The notes under the pieces: generated by a model | Told to the model about the DNA's origin: nothing | Databases searched by the model: none | The model's input: only the letters and a program-made list of their open reading frames with translations | Program-made: the position numbers and the translations under genes | In this document: positions 26,097-34,680 of the stretch, piece after piece | Layout of the letters: every line of letters begins with the position of its first letter | Position numbering within the stretch: position 1 is the stretch's first letter | Assembly (NCBI GenBank): GCA_031960925.1 | Contig: JAVSBY010000016.1 | Span: 24,276-88,275 of the forward strand | Direction of reading: 5' to 3' | DNA: 64,000 bases | Origin: Gilliamella sp031960925 | GTDB taxonomy: Bacteria > Pseudomonadota > Gammaproteobacteria > Enterobacterales > Orbaceae

Positions 26097-27286
26097 TAGA
26101 ATCGAATCCTCGGCGCTTTGGCACTGACTGAAGCGCCATTACTGCTACTGACGACCACTTTTTCACCTTCTTTCAAGCCCGATGTTATCTCGACATTGAC
26201 ATTGTTGTTGACACCTAATGTCACCTCTCGCTCTTCAACTTGTCCTTTATCATTAAGTAAATACACCACCGCGTTATTGTCTGCACGCTGTTTCTGAATA
26301 GCTTGTGATGGCATATAAAGCACATCTTTTGCTTCAGCAAGCACGATATAAACTTGCGCTGTCATCGAAATACGTAAAATATGGTCAGGATTATCGACAT
26401 CAAACAGGCCGTTATAATAGACAGCTGATGTTGAACTGCTTGATGATGAACTGGTGCTTGAACTGCTTTCGGTGTTAATTGAATCGGGTGCAGGCTCAAT
26501 CGCACGTAAGGTTAAGCCACCAAAACGGTCATTTTGTCGACCTAAGATAGTGAAATAAACCGGCATCCCTTTTTTGACATTAATCACATCGGCTTCAGAA
26601 ATTTGGGCTTCAATTGTCATCTTGTCAAGTTGAGCCACTTTGACAATCGTTGGCGCGCTTTGAACTGAGTTTACGGTTTGACCTTCATCAACCGGATTGG
26701 CAACAATCACACCGTCTATTGGCGAGGTGATTTTCGTGTAACCAAGATTGACTGTTGCGGTGTCAACGGCAATATTGGCGCTGATGATATTGGCATCAAG
26801 CGCGGCAATATCGGCCTTTATCGCATCTAAATTAGCTTTCGCTAAATCCAAATCAGATTGTACCCCAACCCCTTTGTTAACTAATTTTAATTGCCTATCA
26901 TAGGTGAGCTGATTATTAATTAGGTTGGCTTCTTTTGACTTACGCTGCGCTTCAAGGCTCGCCAGTGAGGCTTCAGCTTGTTTCAAGTCATTTTTTTGTT
27001 TTAAATCATCAATTTCAGCAATCATGTCGCCACGTTTGACTTCATCACCTAACGCGACATATAACTTTTTAATTTGGCCAGACACCTGCGCACCAACGCT
27101 AACTTGTTTGAATGCACTGATCGTGCCATCGGCCAATACCGTTTTTTCGATATTGCCTTTACTGACTGTTGCTGTGATATAACTGGGCTGGGCTGATGAT
27201 GGCATAATTAATTTTATCACCAAATAAAGGGCTAAAACCACCCCAACTAGAATAATCAAATACTTAATTTTTATATATTTTAACAA
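26096..27286 (-). CDS. macA: MacA periplasmic adaptor subunit
   Basis: Membrane-fusion protein linking MacB to TolC. One N-terminal hydrophobic anchor (IKYLIILVGVVLALYLVIKL), lipoyl/barrel-sandwich region (SVGAQVSGQIKKLYVALGDE), long coiled-coil hairpin (about 95-170) and beta-barrel domains. TTG 27286 is preferred as start: an AAGGATGG Shine-Dalgarno (27293-27300) sits 9 bases upstream, whereas the in-frame ATG 27316 has none; the extra ten residues (MAFTVKGWIT) are not conserved. A Ser/Thr-only stretch of about 17 residues (near 26410-26460) interrupts the domain where E. coli MacA has a short loop. A Fur-like sequence lies upstream at 27351. Confidence 0.93.
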   Translation of the reverse strand: MLKYIKIKYLIILVGVVLALYLVIKLIMPSSAQPSYITATVSKGNIEKTVLADGTISAFKQVSVGAQVSGQIKKLYVALGDEVKRGDMIAEIDDLKQKNDLKQAEASLASLEAQRKSKEANLINNQLTYDRQLKLVNKGVGVQSDLDLAKANLDAIKADIAALDANIISANIAVDTATVNLGYTKITSPIDGVIVANPVDEGQTVNSVQSAPTIVKVAQLDKMTIEAQISEADVINVKKGMPVYFTILGRQNDRFGGLTLRAIEPAPDSINTESSSSTSSSSSSSTSAVYYNGLFDVDNPDHILRISMTAQVYIVLAEAKDVLYMPSQAIQKQRADNNAVVYLLNDKGQVEEREVTLGVNNNVNVEITSGLKEGEKVVVSSSNGASVSAKAPRIRF

Positions 27287-27350
27287 AGTTATCCATCCTT
27301 TTACCGTAAATGCCATTTTACTGACATTGTATCGTAATTTAAAAAATAGT

Positions 27351-27367
27351 AATGATAACTATTCGCA
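27351..27367 (-). promoter_or_regulatory. Weak Fur-like site upstream of macAB
   Basis: AATGATAACTATT (27351-27363) is identical over 13 bases to the core of the Fur box at 12835-12847, in the same orientation relative to its gene. The right half (CGCA) departs from the consensus, so regulation by iron is only a suggestion. It lies 65-81 bases before the proposed macA start. Confidence 0.35.
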
Positions 27368-27569
27368 ATAAATTGTAATAATTACGAAAACCTTATTCTT
27401 AAATCAACCGCTTTACTATCAAAATGATACAGCTTAGCCAGAAAAAGAAAACCGCTATTTTAGTTAAATCAGGGAGAGAAGAGAAAAAAGGCTGAACATA
27501 CGGTGTCGATACAAAAAGCAATGCTAAAAAAGCCATAAACTGAAGGATTGTGTGGAATCAACTTCGCGC

Positions 27570-27599
27570 GCTATTTTATTGTTTAAACAATAAAATAGC
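27570..27599. repeat. 30-bp perfect palindrome downstream of dxr
   Basis: The 30 bases from GCTATTTTATT to its exact complement, centred on GTTTAAAC, form a perfect inverted repeat with no loop. A second hairpin (CCGCAATCA/TGATTGCGG, 27606-27624) overlaps the dxr stop. Together they may end the rpsB-dxr transcript, though the T-tract is poor. The rest of 27317-27569 shows only the weak Fur-like site. Confidence 0.6.
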
Positions 27600-27611
27600 T
27601 TAACACCGCAA

Positions 27612-28811
27612 TCAGTGATTGCGGGATTTTTGGAAATAGTCATCCACTTGACGCCGCGCCCACTGGTCAATCACAAAGACGTCATCAATCGATGTCGGTG
27701 CAGAAAAGGAAAGCTTGTCTAAGACATATGACACGGTATCGGCGATCGCCATAAAGCCAATTCTATTGTTCAAAAATGCCTCTACCGCCACTTCATTAGC
27801 CGCATTTAGCGCGGTTGTTGCTGCTTGACCTTGATTTGCCGCTTCAATAGCGAGTTTCAAACAGGGGTAACGATCAAAATCTGGCGATTTAAAGGTGAGT
27901 GCCGATAGCGTTGTAAAATCAAGTGGTGGCACAGTTGAGAATATACGCTCTGGGTATGACATTGAGTAGGCAATTGGCGTACACATATCGGGATTACCAA
28001 GCTCTGCAATCACGCTACCATCTTGGTAACGCACCATCGAATGAATAATCGATTGTGGATGAACGATAATTTCCATCTCATTGTCACTTGCATTAAATAA
28101 GTAACGTGCCTCGATATATTCAAGTCCTTTATTCATCATGGTGGCAGAATCAACCGATATTTTTTTGCCCATCGACCAATTAGGATGTGCAATCGCTTGT
28201 GCTGGCGTCACGTGATAGAGCTTGGCAAGTTCGGTATCTCTAAAAGGGCCACCTGATCCGGTTAGAACAATCTTAGTAATGCCGTGATTGCGTAATGTTG
28301 CAAACCCTAAATTATGTTGAACCGCGACCGGTAAGCTTTGGAAAATCGCATTATGCTCACTATCAACCGGTAATAACTGTGCCCCATGGTCTTTTACCGC
28401 TTGCATAAACAGCTGCCCACACGTTACCAGTGACTCTTTATTGGCAAGTAACACTCGTTTCCCTTTTAAGATCGCAGCAAGCGTTGGTTTTAACCCCGCT
28501 GCGCCAACAATCGCCGCCATGACTTGGTCAACCTCGGGTAGCTGCGCTAAATCACAAATTGCTTGCTCACCGCTTACCACTTCACAGTGCATATTTAAAC
28601 TTGCGAGATTTTGCTTGAGCAGTGCAGCTGCAGCGGCACTGGCCATTGCTACATATTTGGGCTTAAACTCAATGCATTGCTCGATCATTTTCGTCACATT
28701 ACGGTTACCCACTAACGCATATGCATTATAAAGCTCTGGATTTTGACGAATAACGGCAAGTGTGCTACAACCGATTGAACCTGTAGAACCAAGAATTGTG
28801 ATGTTTTGCAT
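27612..28811 (-). CDS. dxr: 1-deoxy-D-xylulose 5-phosphate reductoisomerase
   Basis: Converts DXP to MEP using NADPH in the non-mevalonate isoprenoid pathway. 399 residues (E. coli 398). NADPH motif ILGSTGSIGCSTL at 5-17, LANKESLV near 122, metal and substrate loop PVDSEHNAIFQ near 149 and TGSGGPFRD near 184, and SMGKKISVDSATMMNKGLE near 220. Last gene of the conserved rpsB-tsf-pyrH-frr-dxr string. Confidence 0.97.
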   Translation of the reverse strand: MQNITILGSTGSIGCSTLAVIRQNPELYNAYALVGNRNVTKMIEQCIEFKPKYVAMASAAAAALLKQNLASLNMHCEVVSGEQAICDLAQLPEVDQVMAAIVGAAGLKPTLAAILKGKRVLLANKESLVTCGQLFMQAVKDHGAQLLPVDSEHNAIFQSLPVAVQHNLGFATLRNHGITKIVLTGSGGPFRDTELAKLYHVTPAQAIAHPNWSMGKKISVDSATMMNKGLEYIEARYLFNASDNEMEIIVHPQSIIHSMVRYQDGSVIAELGNPDMCTPIAYSMSYPERIFSTVPPLDFTTLSALTFKSPDFDRYPCLKLAIEAANQGQAATTALNAANEVAVEAFLNNRIGFMAIADTVSYVLDKLSFSAPTSIDDVFVIDQWARRQVDDYFQKSRNH

Positions 28812-28873
28812 AAGATAGTTGACTGATTAGAGAGTGTTAAACATTTTATATCAGCATTGGGCTTGTCTGACAA

Positions 28874-28908
28874 ACAAAAAATTATTCAGGGCAATGCACC
28901 CTGAATAA
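28874..28908 (-). terminator. Terminator after frr
   Basis: TTATTCAGGG (28882-28891) and CCCTGAATAA (28899-28908) form a perfect 10-bp stem. On the minus strand it is followed by a T6 run (A-run at 28876-28881). It ends the upstream transcript between frr and dxr, so dxr may have its own promoter. Confidence 0.8.
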
Positions 28909-28917
28909 CTAAAAAAA

Positions 28918-29475
28918 TTAAAATTCCATCAGCTCTTTTTCTTTATCTGCAAGCACTGAATCTAATTTTTTAATGGCCGCATCGGTCGCTTTTTGAATAA
29001 TATCTTGTGATTTACGTTCATCATCTTCCGAGATTTCTTTCTCTTTTAATAATGCTTTGATTTGATCATTGGCATCACGGCGAATATTGCGGATGGAAAC
29101 ACGCCCTTGTTCTGCTTCGTTACGCACAATTTTAGTTAAATCACGGCGACGCTCTTCTGTCAGCGGTGGCAATGGTACACGAATAACCGTACCTGCTGAT
29201 GCAGGATTAAGACCTAAATCAGAGGATAAAATCGCTTTTTCAATCGCTGGCGTTAAAGATTTATCAAAGACAGAAACAGCTAGCGTTCTCGCATCTTCGG
29301 CAACCACATTGGCTAATTGACGAAGCGGGGTTGCGCTTCCGTAATAATCAACCATAATGCCATCTAACAAACTCGGGGATGCACGGCCTGTTCTGATTTT
29401 AGAAATGTGAGTATGAAACGCTTCAATACTTTTTTCCATACGCGTTTGTGCGTCTTTTTGAATCTCATTTAGCAT
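28918..29475 (-). CDS. frr: Ribosome recycling factor
   Basis: Splits the post-termination ribosome together with EF-G. 185 residues, E. coli length. Family features: KIRTGRASPSLLDGIMVDYYG near 27-47, LPPLTEERRRDLTKIVRNEAE near 103-123, and the long helical bundle. Downstream of pyrH by about 30 bases. Confidence 0.98.
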   Translation of the reverse strand: MLNEIQKDAQTRMEKSIEAFHTHISKIRTGRASPSLLDGIMVDYYGSATPLRQLANVVAEDARTLAVSVFDKSLTPAIEKAILSSDLGLNPASAGTVIRVPLPPLTEERRRDLTKIVRNEAEQGRVSIRNIRRDANDQIKALLKEKEISEDDERKSQDIIQKATDAAIKKLDSVLADKEKELMEF

Positions 29476-29504
29476 AATAAAAACCTTTTATAAATAGTTA
29501 CAAA

Positions 29505-30251
29505 CTAACAAACAGTTGTTGTTGCTGTGTTATTAATTAATGTCCCTTCTTGCTCGCCTAAAATAACGCGACGCAATGCGCCTGGTTTATTCATATTAAA
29601 TACGCAAATGGGTAAGTTATGATCTCTAGCCAAGGTAAATGCCGCTAAATCCATCACTTTAAGCTCATCATCAAGTACTTTTTCATAATTTAATGTTTTG
29701 TAGAGTGTTGCATCAGGATGTTTAACCGGATCAGCAGAATAAACGCCATCGACTTTTGTTGCTTTTAAGACAACATCGGCCTCGATTTCAATACCGCGTA
29801 AACAAGCCGCAGAATCGGTTGTAAAAAACGGATTGCCTGTTCCAGCAGATAAAATCACAACTTTACCGTGACGCAGCAAACTGATAGCTTCTGTCCAGCG
29901 ATAATCATCACACACACCATTAAGTGGAATGGCTGACATTAAGCGCGCATTCACCTCAATACGATGTAATGCATCACGCATAGCAAGGCCATTCATAACG
30001 GTTGCCAGCATGCCCATATGGTCACCAACAACACGATTCATGCCCGCTTTAGCAAGGCCAGCACCGCGGAAAAGGTTACCACCACCAATGACGACAGCGA
30101 CTTCAACACCCATGTCGATAAGTTCTTTTATCTCTTGAGCCATACGATCAAGGATCGTTGCATCAATACCAAAACCTTCGTCACCTTGTAGTGCTTCACC
30201 ACTGAGTTTAAGAAGAACACGTTTATAAAAAGGAGAGGCGTTAGTTGTCAT
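29505..30251 (-). CDS. pyrH: UMP kinase
   Basis: Phosphorylates UMP to UDP; hexameric amino-acid-kinase-fold enzyme that feeds pyrimidine nucleotides, and thus relates to CarAB elsewhere in the window. 248 residues (E. coli 241). Motifs: RVLLKLSGEALQG near 11, VIGGGNLFRGAGLAKAGMNR near 55, SAGTGNPFFTTDSAA near 140. Follows tsf in the conserved order. Confidence 0.97.
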   Translation of the reverse strand: MTTNASPFYKRVLLKLSGEALQGDEGFGIDATILDRMAQEIKELIDMGVEVAVVIGGGNLFRGAGLAKAGMNRVVGDHMGMLATVMNGLAMRDALHRIEVNARLMSAIPLNGVCDDYRWTEAISLLRHGKVVILSAGTGNPFFTTDSAACLRGIEIEADVVLKATKVDGVYSADPVKHPDATLYKTLNYEKVLDDELKVMDLAAFTLARDHNLPICVFNMNKPGALRRVILGEQEGTLINNTATTTVC

Positions 30252-30356
30252 AGTGAAATCCTACAGTAGCTATGATAATTAAATAGATATATCTTCGTTT
30301 ATTTTGCAAAATAAGTAAATTATAAGAATAATGTTAAAATAGTTTGCAGATAAACA

Positions 30357-30379
30357 AAACCGCCTTAACGGCGGTTTTT
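30357..30379 (-). terminator. Terminator after tsf
   Basis: AAACCGCC (30357-30364), loop TTAAC, GGCGGTTT (30370-30377); on the minus strand it is followed by TTTTG. Ends the rpsB-tsf message before pyrH. Confidence 0.8.
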
Positions 30380-30388
30380 GCAAAACAA

Positions 30389-31246
30389 TTAAGACTGTTT
30401 CGACATCGCAGCAACTTCGGCTGCAAAATCAACTTCAACCTTTTCGATACCTTCACCCACTTCAAAGCGGATAAATGTTGCGACAGCAGCTTTATGTTCT
30501 TTCAACAAATCGCCGACTGTTTTGCTCGGATCCATAACAAATGGTTGACCGGTTAAAGACACTTCACCAGTGAATTTACGCATACGGCCTTCAACCATTT
30601 TTTCAGCGATTTCACGTGGTTTACCTGATTGCATTGCGATATCAATTTGGATTTGACGTTCATGTGCAACAACGTCCGCAGGAACATCATCAGGATTAAC
30701 ATATTCTGGTTTGCTTGCTGCAACGTGCATTGCAATGTGCTTAACAAGTTCGTCTTGTGCATCACTTGCCGCAACTAATACACCAATACGCGCACCATGT
30801 TGATAAGCGCCAACGATATCGCCTGAAATTTCAGCAATACGGCGAATACCGATGTTCTCACCGATTTTAGCAACAAGCGCTGTGCGCTCTTCTTCGAATT
30901 GTGCTTGTAGTGCAGCAACATCGCTGATACGACCCGCTAATGCCGCGTTAGCCACTTTTTCACTGAATGCTAAAAAGCCAGCATCTTTCGCAACGAAGTC
31001 AGTTTCACAGTTGATTTCTAAAATCACACCAAAACGTTTATCATCAGCAATTTTTGTAACAATCACGCCTTCAGCGGCAACACGACCTGCTTTTTTAGCC
31101 GCTTTTGCTTGACCTGATTTACGCATGTTGTCGATAGCAAGCTCGATATCACCGTTTGCTTCAACTAATGCTTTTTTACATTCCATCATGCCTGCGCCCG
31201 TTCTTTCGCGCAGTTCTTTTACCATAGAAGCGGTAACTTCAGCCAT
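30389..31246 (-). CDS. tsf: Translation elongation factor Ts
   Basis: Guanine-nucleotide exchange factor for EF-Tu. 285 residues (E. coli 283). N-terminal UBA-like part (VKELRERTGAGMMECKKALVEA, key TGAGMMxCKKAL motif) and the core with TDFVAKDAGF near 80 that inserts into EF-Tu. Downstream of rpsB with a hairpin between them. Confidence 0.98.
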   Translation of the reverse strand: MAEVTASMVKELRERTGAGMMECKKALVEANGDIELAIDNMRKSGQAKAAKKAGRVAAEGVIVTKIADDKRFGVILEINCETDFVAKDAGFLAFSEKVANAALAGRISDVAALQAQFEEERTALVAKIGENIGIRRIAEISGDIVGAYQHGARIGVLVAASDAQDELVKHIAMHVAASKPEYVNPDDVPADVVAHERQIQIDIAMQSGKPREIAEKMVEGRMRKFTGEVSLTGQPFVMDPSKTVGDLLKEHKAAVATFIRFEVGEGIEKVEVDFAAEVAAMSKQS

Positions 31247-31317
31247 TTTTTAATCCTCTTTTAACCGTTGCAAATACGATCTGCAATCTCTATTAAAATG
31301 TGATTTTCACATAAAAC

Positions 31318-31337
31318 GGGTCGAAAATGTTCGACCC
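31318..31337 (-). terminator. Intercistronic hairpin between rpsB and tsf
   Basis: GGGTCGAA (31318-31325), loop AATG, TTCGACCC (31330-31337); GTTTTAT follows on the minus strand. Weak terminator or RNA-stability element that would set the rpsB to tsf ratio. Confidence 0.6.
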
Positions 31338-31398
31338 AACTATATATAGACTTTTATTCAAACACCGGAAATACAGTGCTGATAGATTTTAAAGACAA

Positions 31399-32133
31399 TT
31401 ACTCAGCAGCTGTCTCTTCAACAAAGCTTTCTTCAACTGGTGATTGATTTTGTTCACGACCAACACGCACAGCATTTGCAACAGCGTTTGCGTATAATTG
31501 GATCGCACGAATCGCATCATCATTACCAGGAACAACATAATCAATGCCATCTGGATCTGAGTTAGTATCAACAATTGCAACAACCGGAATACCTAGGTTA
31601 TTAGCTTCTTTGATAGCAATATGTTCATGATCTGCGCCAATAACGAAAAGAACGTCTGGCAAACCACCCATATTTTTAATACCGCCCAAGCTATTTTCTA
31701 ATTTAGCCATTTCACGAGTACGCATTAACGCTTCTTTTTTGGTTAATTTTTCAAATGTACCGTCAGCAGCTTGAGTCTCTAAATCTTTTAAACGTTTAAT
31801 TGATTGACGAACCGTTTTCCAGTTAGTCAACATACCACCTAACCAGCGATGGTTTACATAGTACTGACCACAGCTTTCAGCCGCTTGTTTAATCGCTTCA
31901 CCCGCAGCACGTTTTGTACCAACAAATAACACTTTACCTTTACGAGCAGCAATTTTATTTAACTCAGCTAATGCTTCATTAAACATCGGTACTGTTTTTT
32001 CAAGGTTGATGATATGAACTTTATTACGTGAACCAAAAATAAATGGTTTCATTTTTGGGTTCCAATAACGAGTTTGGTGTCCGAAGTGTACGCCTGCTTG
32101 TAGCATATCGCGCATAGATACGTTAATTGTCAT
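31399..32133 (-). CDS. rpsB: 30S ribosomal protein S2
   Basis: Primary 30S protein needed for S1 binding. 244 residues (E. coli 241). MRDMLQAGVHFGHQTRYWNPKMKPFIFG is the standard S2 N-terminus; HRWLGGMLTNW and VVAIVDTNSDPDGIDYVVPGNDDA are also diagnostic. First gene of the rpsB-tsf operon with a long leader upstream. Confidence 0.98.
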   Translation of the reverse strand: MTINVSMRDMLQAGVHFGHQTRYWNPKMKPFIFGSRNKVHIINLEKTVPMFNEALAELNKIAARKGKVLFVGTKRAAGEAIKQAAESCGQYYVNHRWLGGMLTNWKTVRQSIKRLKDLETQAADGTFEKLTKKEALMRTREMAKLENSLGGIKNMGGLPDVLFVIGADHEHIAIKEANNLGIPVVAIVDTNSDPDGIDYVVPGNDDAIRAIQLYANAVANAVRVGREQNQSPVEESFVEETAAE

Positions 32134-32242
32134 GATGTCCTCATTTTGACGTTGGGGTTATGCCTCCACATATTCGCTTCAACCGACTGATTTGTTTCAT
32201 TTCTCATGATACAAACAAGCACCCCGGCGAAGAGTGATAATA
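32134..32242 (-). promoter_or_regulatory. rpsB promoter and leader, candidate S2 autoregulatory site
   Basis: On the minus strand a TATTAT -10 hexamer (32242-32237) is followed by a leader of about 100 bases containing GCCGGGGTGC and GGAGGCATAACCCCAAC, complementary blocks (GGGG with CCCC) able to fold. S2 is known to repress rpsB-tsf through a conserved 5' leader in gammaproteobacteria. That this leader is equivalent is inferred from position and these blocks. Confidence 0.5.
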
Positions 32243-32376
32243 TGTGTGTGTTATAACGTTAATTAATTAATTTGTTTGTTTTACGCTGTTATTTCACGGG
32301 ATTATTAAAAAAAGTAATAAGAGTGAAATAATAGCGCGCGTTTTATACCATATTTTTAAAATTATTACCAGTTTTA

Positions 32377-33558
32377 TTAGCTAAAAATTTTGTGGAATTG
32401 TAAGCAGAGCCAGTCCCAAACGCGGCCAAAAAAGCCCGCTTCGTTGACATCTTGTAAGGCAACTAAAGACTGTTCACCAATCACTTTATCATCAAGCATA
32501 AACTGCATGGTTCCCACTTTAGTCCCTTTGCTAATTGGCGCATTGATATAGCCGTCAACCGTATATTTGACTTGAAGATCAGCGGAGCGACCTTTAGGCA
32601 CGGTGACATACGCCCCATCAATTGAACCTAACTGGATGGTATTTTCATCACCATACCAAATCGATTCTGACACCAGTGGGGTATTTGCTTTAACTGGATT
32701 TGCGGTTTCAAAAAAGCGGAAGCCCCAAACTAGCAGTTTTTTACTCTCTTCTTCACGGCCTTTATAAGTATGTCCACCTAACACTGCCGAAATTAAACGT
32801 GTATTACCATCAACCGCTGATGCAACAAGATTATAGCCTGCGGCATTGGTATGGCCGGTTTTAATTCCATCAACATTTAATGTGGTGTCCCAAAGTAATC
32901 CGTTACGGTTCATTTGAGGTTTAGACAGATTGTAGGTAAATTCTTTTTCTCTATAAATGGCGTATTCACTCGGTAGATCACGAATTAATGCACGGCCTAA
33001 AAACGCCATATCTTTGGCCGTTGTATACTGCCCCGGTGCATCAAGGCCATGCACTGTTTCAAAGTGAGTGTGGGTTAACCCAATTTGTTTTGCATAATCA
33101 TTCATTAAGTTAACAAAGGCACCTTGGCTACCGGCCACATGCTCAGCCATTGCGATGCAGGCATCGTTACCCGACTGAATGATAATCCCTTTATTGAGAT
33201 CAGCAACCGATACTGTTTTGCCAACTTCTAAAAACATTAATGAGGACCCTTTCAAGGCAGGATTCCCTGTTGCCCATGCATCTTTACTCACAACCACCAT
33301 ATCGTCATTTTTAATACGGCCAGATTGTAATGCTTTGCCAACCACATAACCGGTCATCATTTTAGTCAAACTGGCAGGATCGCGCTGCTGCTCGGCATTG
33401 TATTGGGCTAAAATTTCGCCTGATTTTGCATCAATCAGGATGTACGCCTCAGCATCAAGTTGAGGGATATCGGGGATTGGAAACGCCATTTCAGCGGACG
33501 CTGTTGAACAAAGCGCAAGTGATAAGATTGCAAAAGACAATTTTAGTTTCTTTTTCAT
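32377..33558 (-). CDS. dacA: D-alanyl-D-alanine carboxypeptidase (PBP5/6 type)
   Basis: Removes the terminal D-Ala of peptidoglycan pentapeptides. 393 residues (E. coli DacA 403). Signal peptide 1-22 (KLSFAILSLALCSTASA). Active-site triad visible: SLTK (SxxK) near 63-66, SGN near 129, KTG near 234. The C-terminal amphipathic helix (FFGRVWDWLCLQFHKIF) anchors it to the inner membrane, as in PBP5. Directly downstream of mrdB by 14 bases; rlpA, which lies between them in E. coli, is missing. Confidence 0.96.
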   Translation of the reverse strand: MKKKLKLSFAILSLALCSTASAEMAFPIPDIPQLDAEAYILIDAKSGEILAQYNAEQQRDPASLTKMMTGYVVGKALQSGRIKNDDMVVVSKDAWATGNPALKGSSLMFLEVGKTVSVADLNKGIIIQSGNDACIAMAEHVAGSQGAFVNLMNDYAKQIGLTHTHFETVHGLDAPGQYTTAKDMAFLGRALIRDLPSEYAIYREKEFTYNLSKPQMNRNGLLWDTTLNVDGIKTGHTNAAGYNLVASAVDGNTRLISAVLGGHTYKGREEESKKLLVWGFRFFETANPVKANTPLVSESIWYGDENTIQLGSIDGAYVTVPKGRSADLQVKYTVDGYINAPISKGTKVGTMQFMLDDKVIGEQSLVALQDVNEAGFFGRVWDWLCLQFHKIFS

Positions 33559-33572
33559 TTAGTTAAATTCCG

Positions 33573-34679
33573 TTAAATATTTTTAGATAACATATACCGA
33601 TGTGTGTGGATTGACATCATGATGCCAAAACTTGCCATCAACACCACTAAAGACGAGCCCCCATAACTAATTAGTGGCAATGGTACACCAACTACAGGCA
33701 ATATTCCACTGACCATACCAATATTAATAAAGACATACACAAAAAAGACTAAAACAAGTCCGCCAGCAAGTATTCGTCCAAATGTGGTTTGTGCTTGGGA
33801 TGCAATAATTAGGCCTCGACCAATCAAACACAAAAAGAGAATAAGCAGCACAATTGATCCAATAAAACCAAATTCTTCGGCAATAACCGAAAAGATAAAA
33901 TCGGTGTGCCTTTCGGGTAAAAATTCCAATTGAGATTGCGTGCCTTGCAGCCAACCTTTGCCCCAAAGTCCGCCCGAACCAATTGCGGTTTTTGACTGCA
34001 AAATATGGTAACCGGTGCCCAGCGGATCGCGCTCAGGATTAAACAGTGTTAACACGCGGCCTCGTTGATAATCATGCATCAAGAAAAACCACATAATCGG
34101 GACAAAAGCAGCAATTAAAACAAGCGCCACTAAAATTAGCCGCCAATCGATGCCGGCGAGGAAAATAATAAATACCCCTGACATAGCAATTAAAATGGCG
34201 GTTCCTAAATCCGGTTGCATCGCAACTAATAAGGTTGGAACACCAATAATGGCTAAAGTTTGAATGGTTGTTTTAAAGGGCGGAGGACAACCTTCGCGGT
34301 TAATGAATTTTGCCACCATCAGTGGCACAGCAATTTTAGCGATTTCAGAAGGTTGAAAGCGTATAAAACCGAGATCAAGCCAACGCTGAGCGCCTTTACT
34401 TGTATAACCAAACACATCCACTAAAAACAGAATGATAAGGCAGACGATATAAAGATAAGGCGCCCATTTTTCATACGTTCTGGGCGAGAACTGAGCGAGA
34501 ATTATCATCACAACAAAGCCAAGTACAATCTGAGTGACTCTTTTTTGCATCATATCGATATCTTGCCCACTTGCACTCCAAAGAATACCCAGGCTATAAC
34601 CTAACAATAAAATGATAAATAAAAGAAACAAGGGATCGATATGCAATTTATACCAAAACGATTTTTTTTCATTATTCAT
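33573..34679 (-). CDS. mrdB: Rod-shape peptidoglycan glycosyltransferase RodA
   Basis: SEDS-family polymerase that partners with PBP2 in the elongasome. 368 residues with about ten membrane helices (E. coli 370). Signatures: DLGFIRFQPSEIAKIAVPLM and YQRGRVLTLFNPERDPLGTGYHILQSK, and GVPLPLISYGGSS near the end. ATG 34679 (MNNEKKSFWYK) aligns with the E. coli start and slightly overlaps the regulatory end of mrdA; the longer frame from 34715 would lie within mrdA. Its pairing with mrdA upstream is conserved. Confidence 0.96.
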   Translation of the reverse strand: MNNEKKSFWYKLHIDPLFLLFIILLLGYSLGILWSASGQDIDMMQKRVTQIVLGFVVMIILAQFSPRTYEKWAPYLYIVCLIILFLVDVFGYTSKGAQRWLDLGFIRFQPSEIAKIAVPLMVAKFINREGCPPPFKTTIQTLAIIGVPTLLVAMQPDLGTAILIAMSGVFIIFLAGIDWRLILVALVLIAAFVPIMWFFLMHDYQRGRVLTLFNPERDPLGTGYHILQSKTAIGSGGLWGKGWLQGTQSQLEFLPERHTDFIFSVIAEEFGFIGSIVLLILFLCLIGRGLIIASQAQTTFGRILAGGLVLVFFVYVFINIGMVSGILPVVGVPLPLISYGGSSLVVLMASFGIMMSIHTHRYMLSKNI

Positions 34680-34680
34680 A

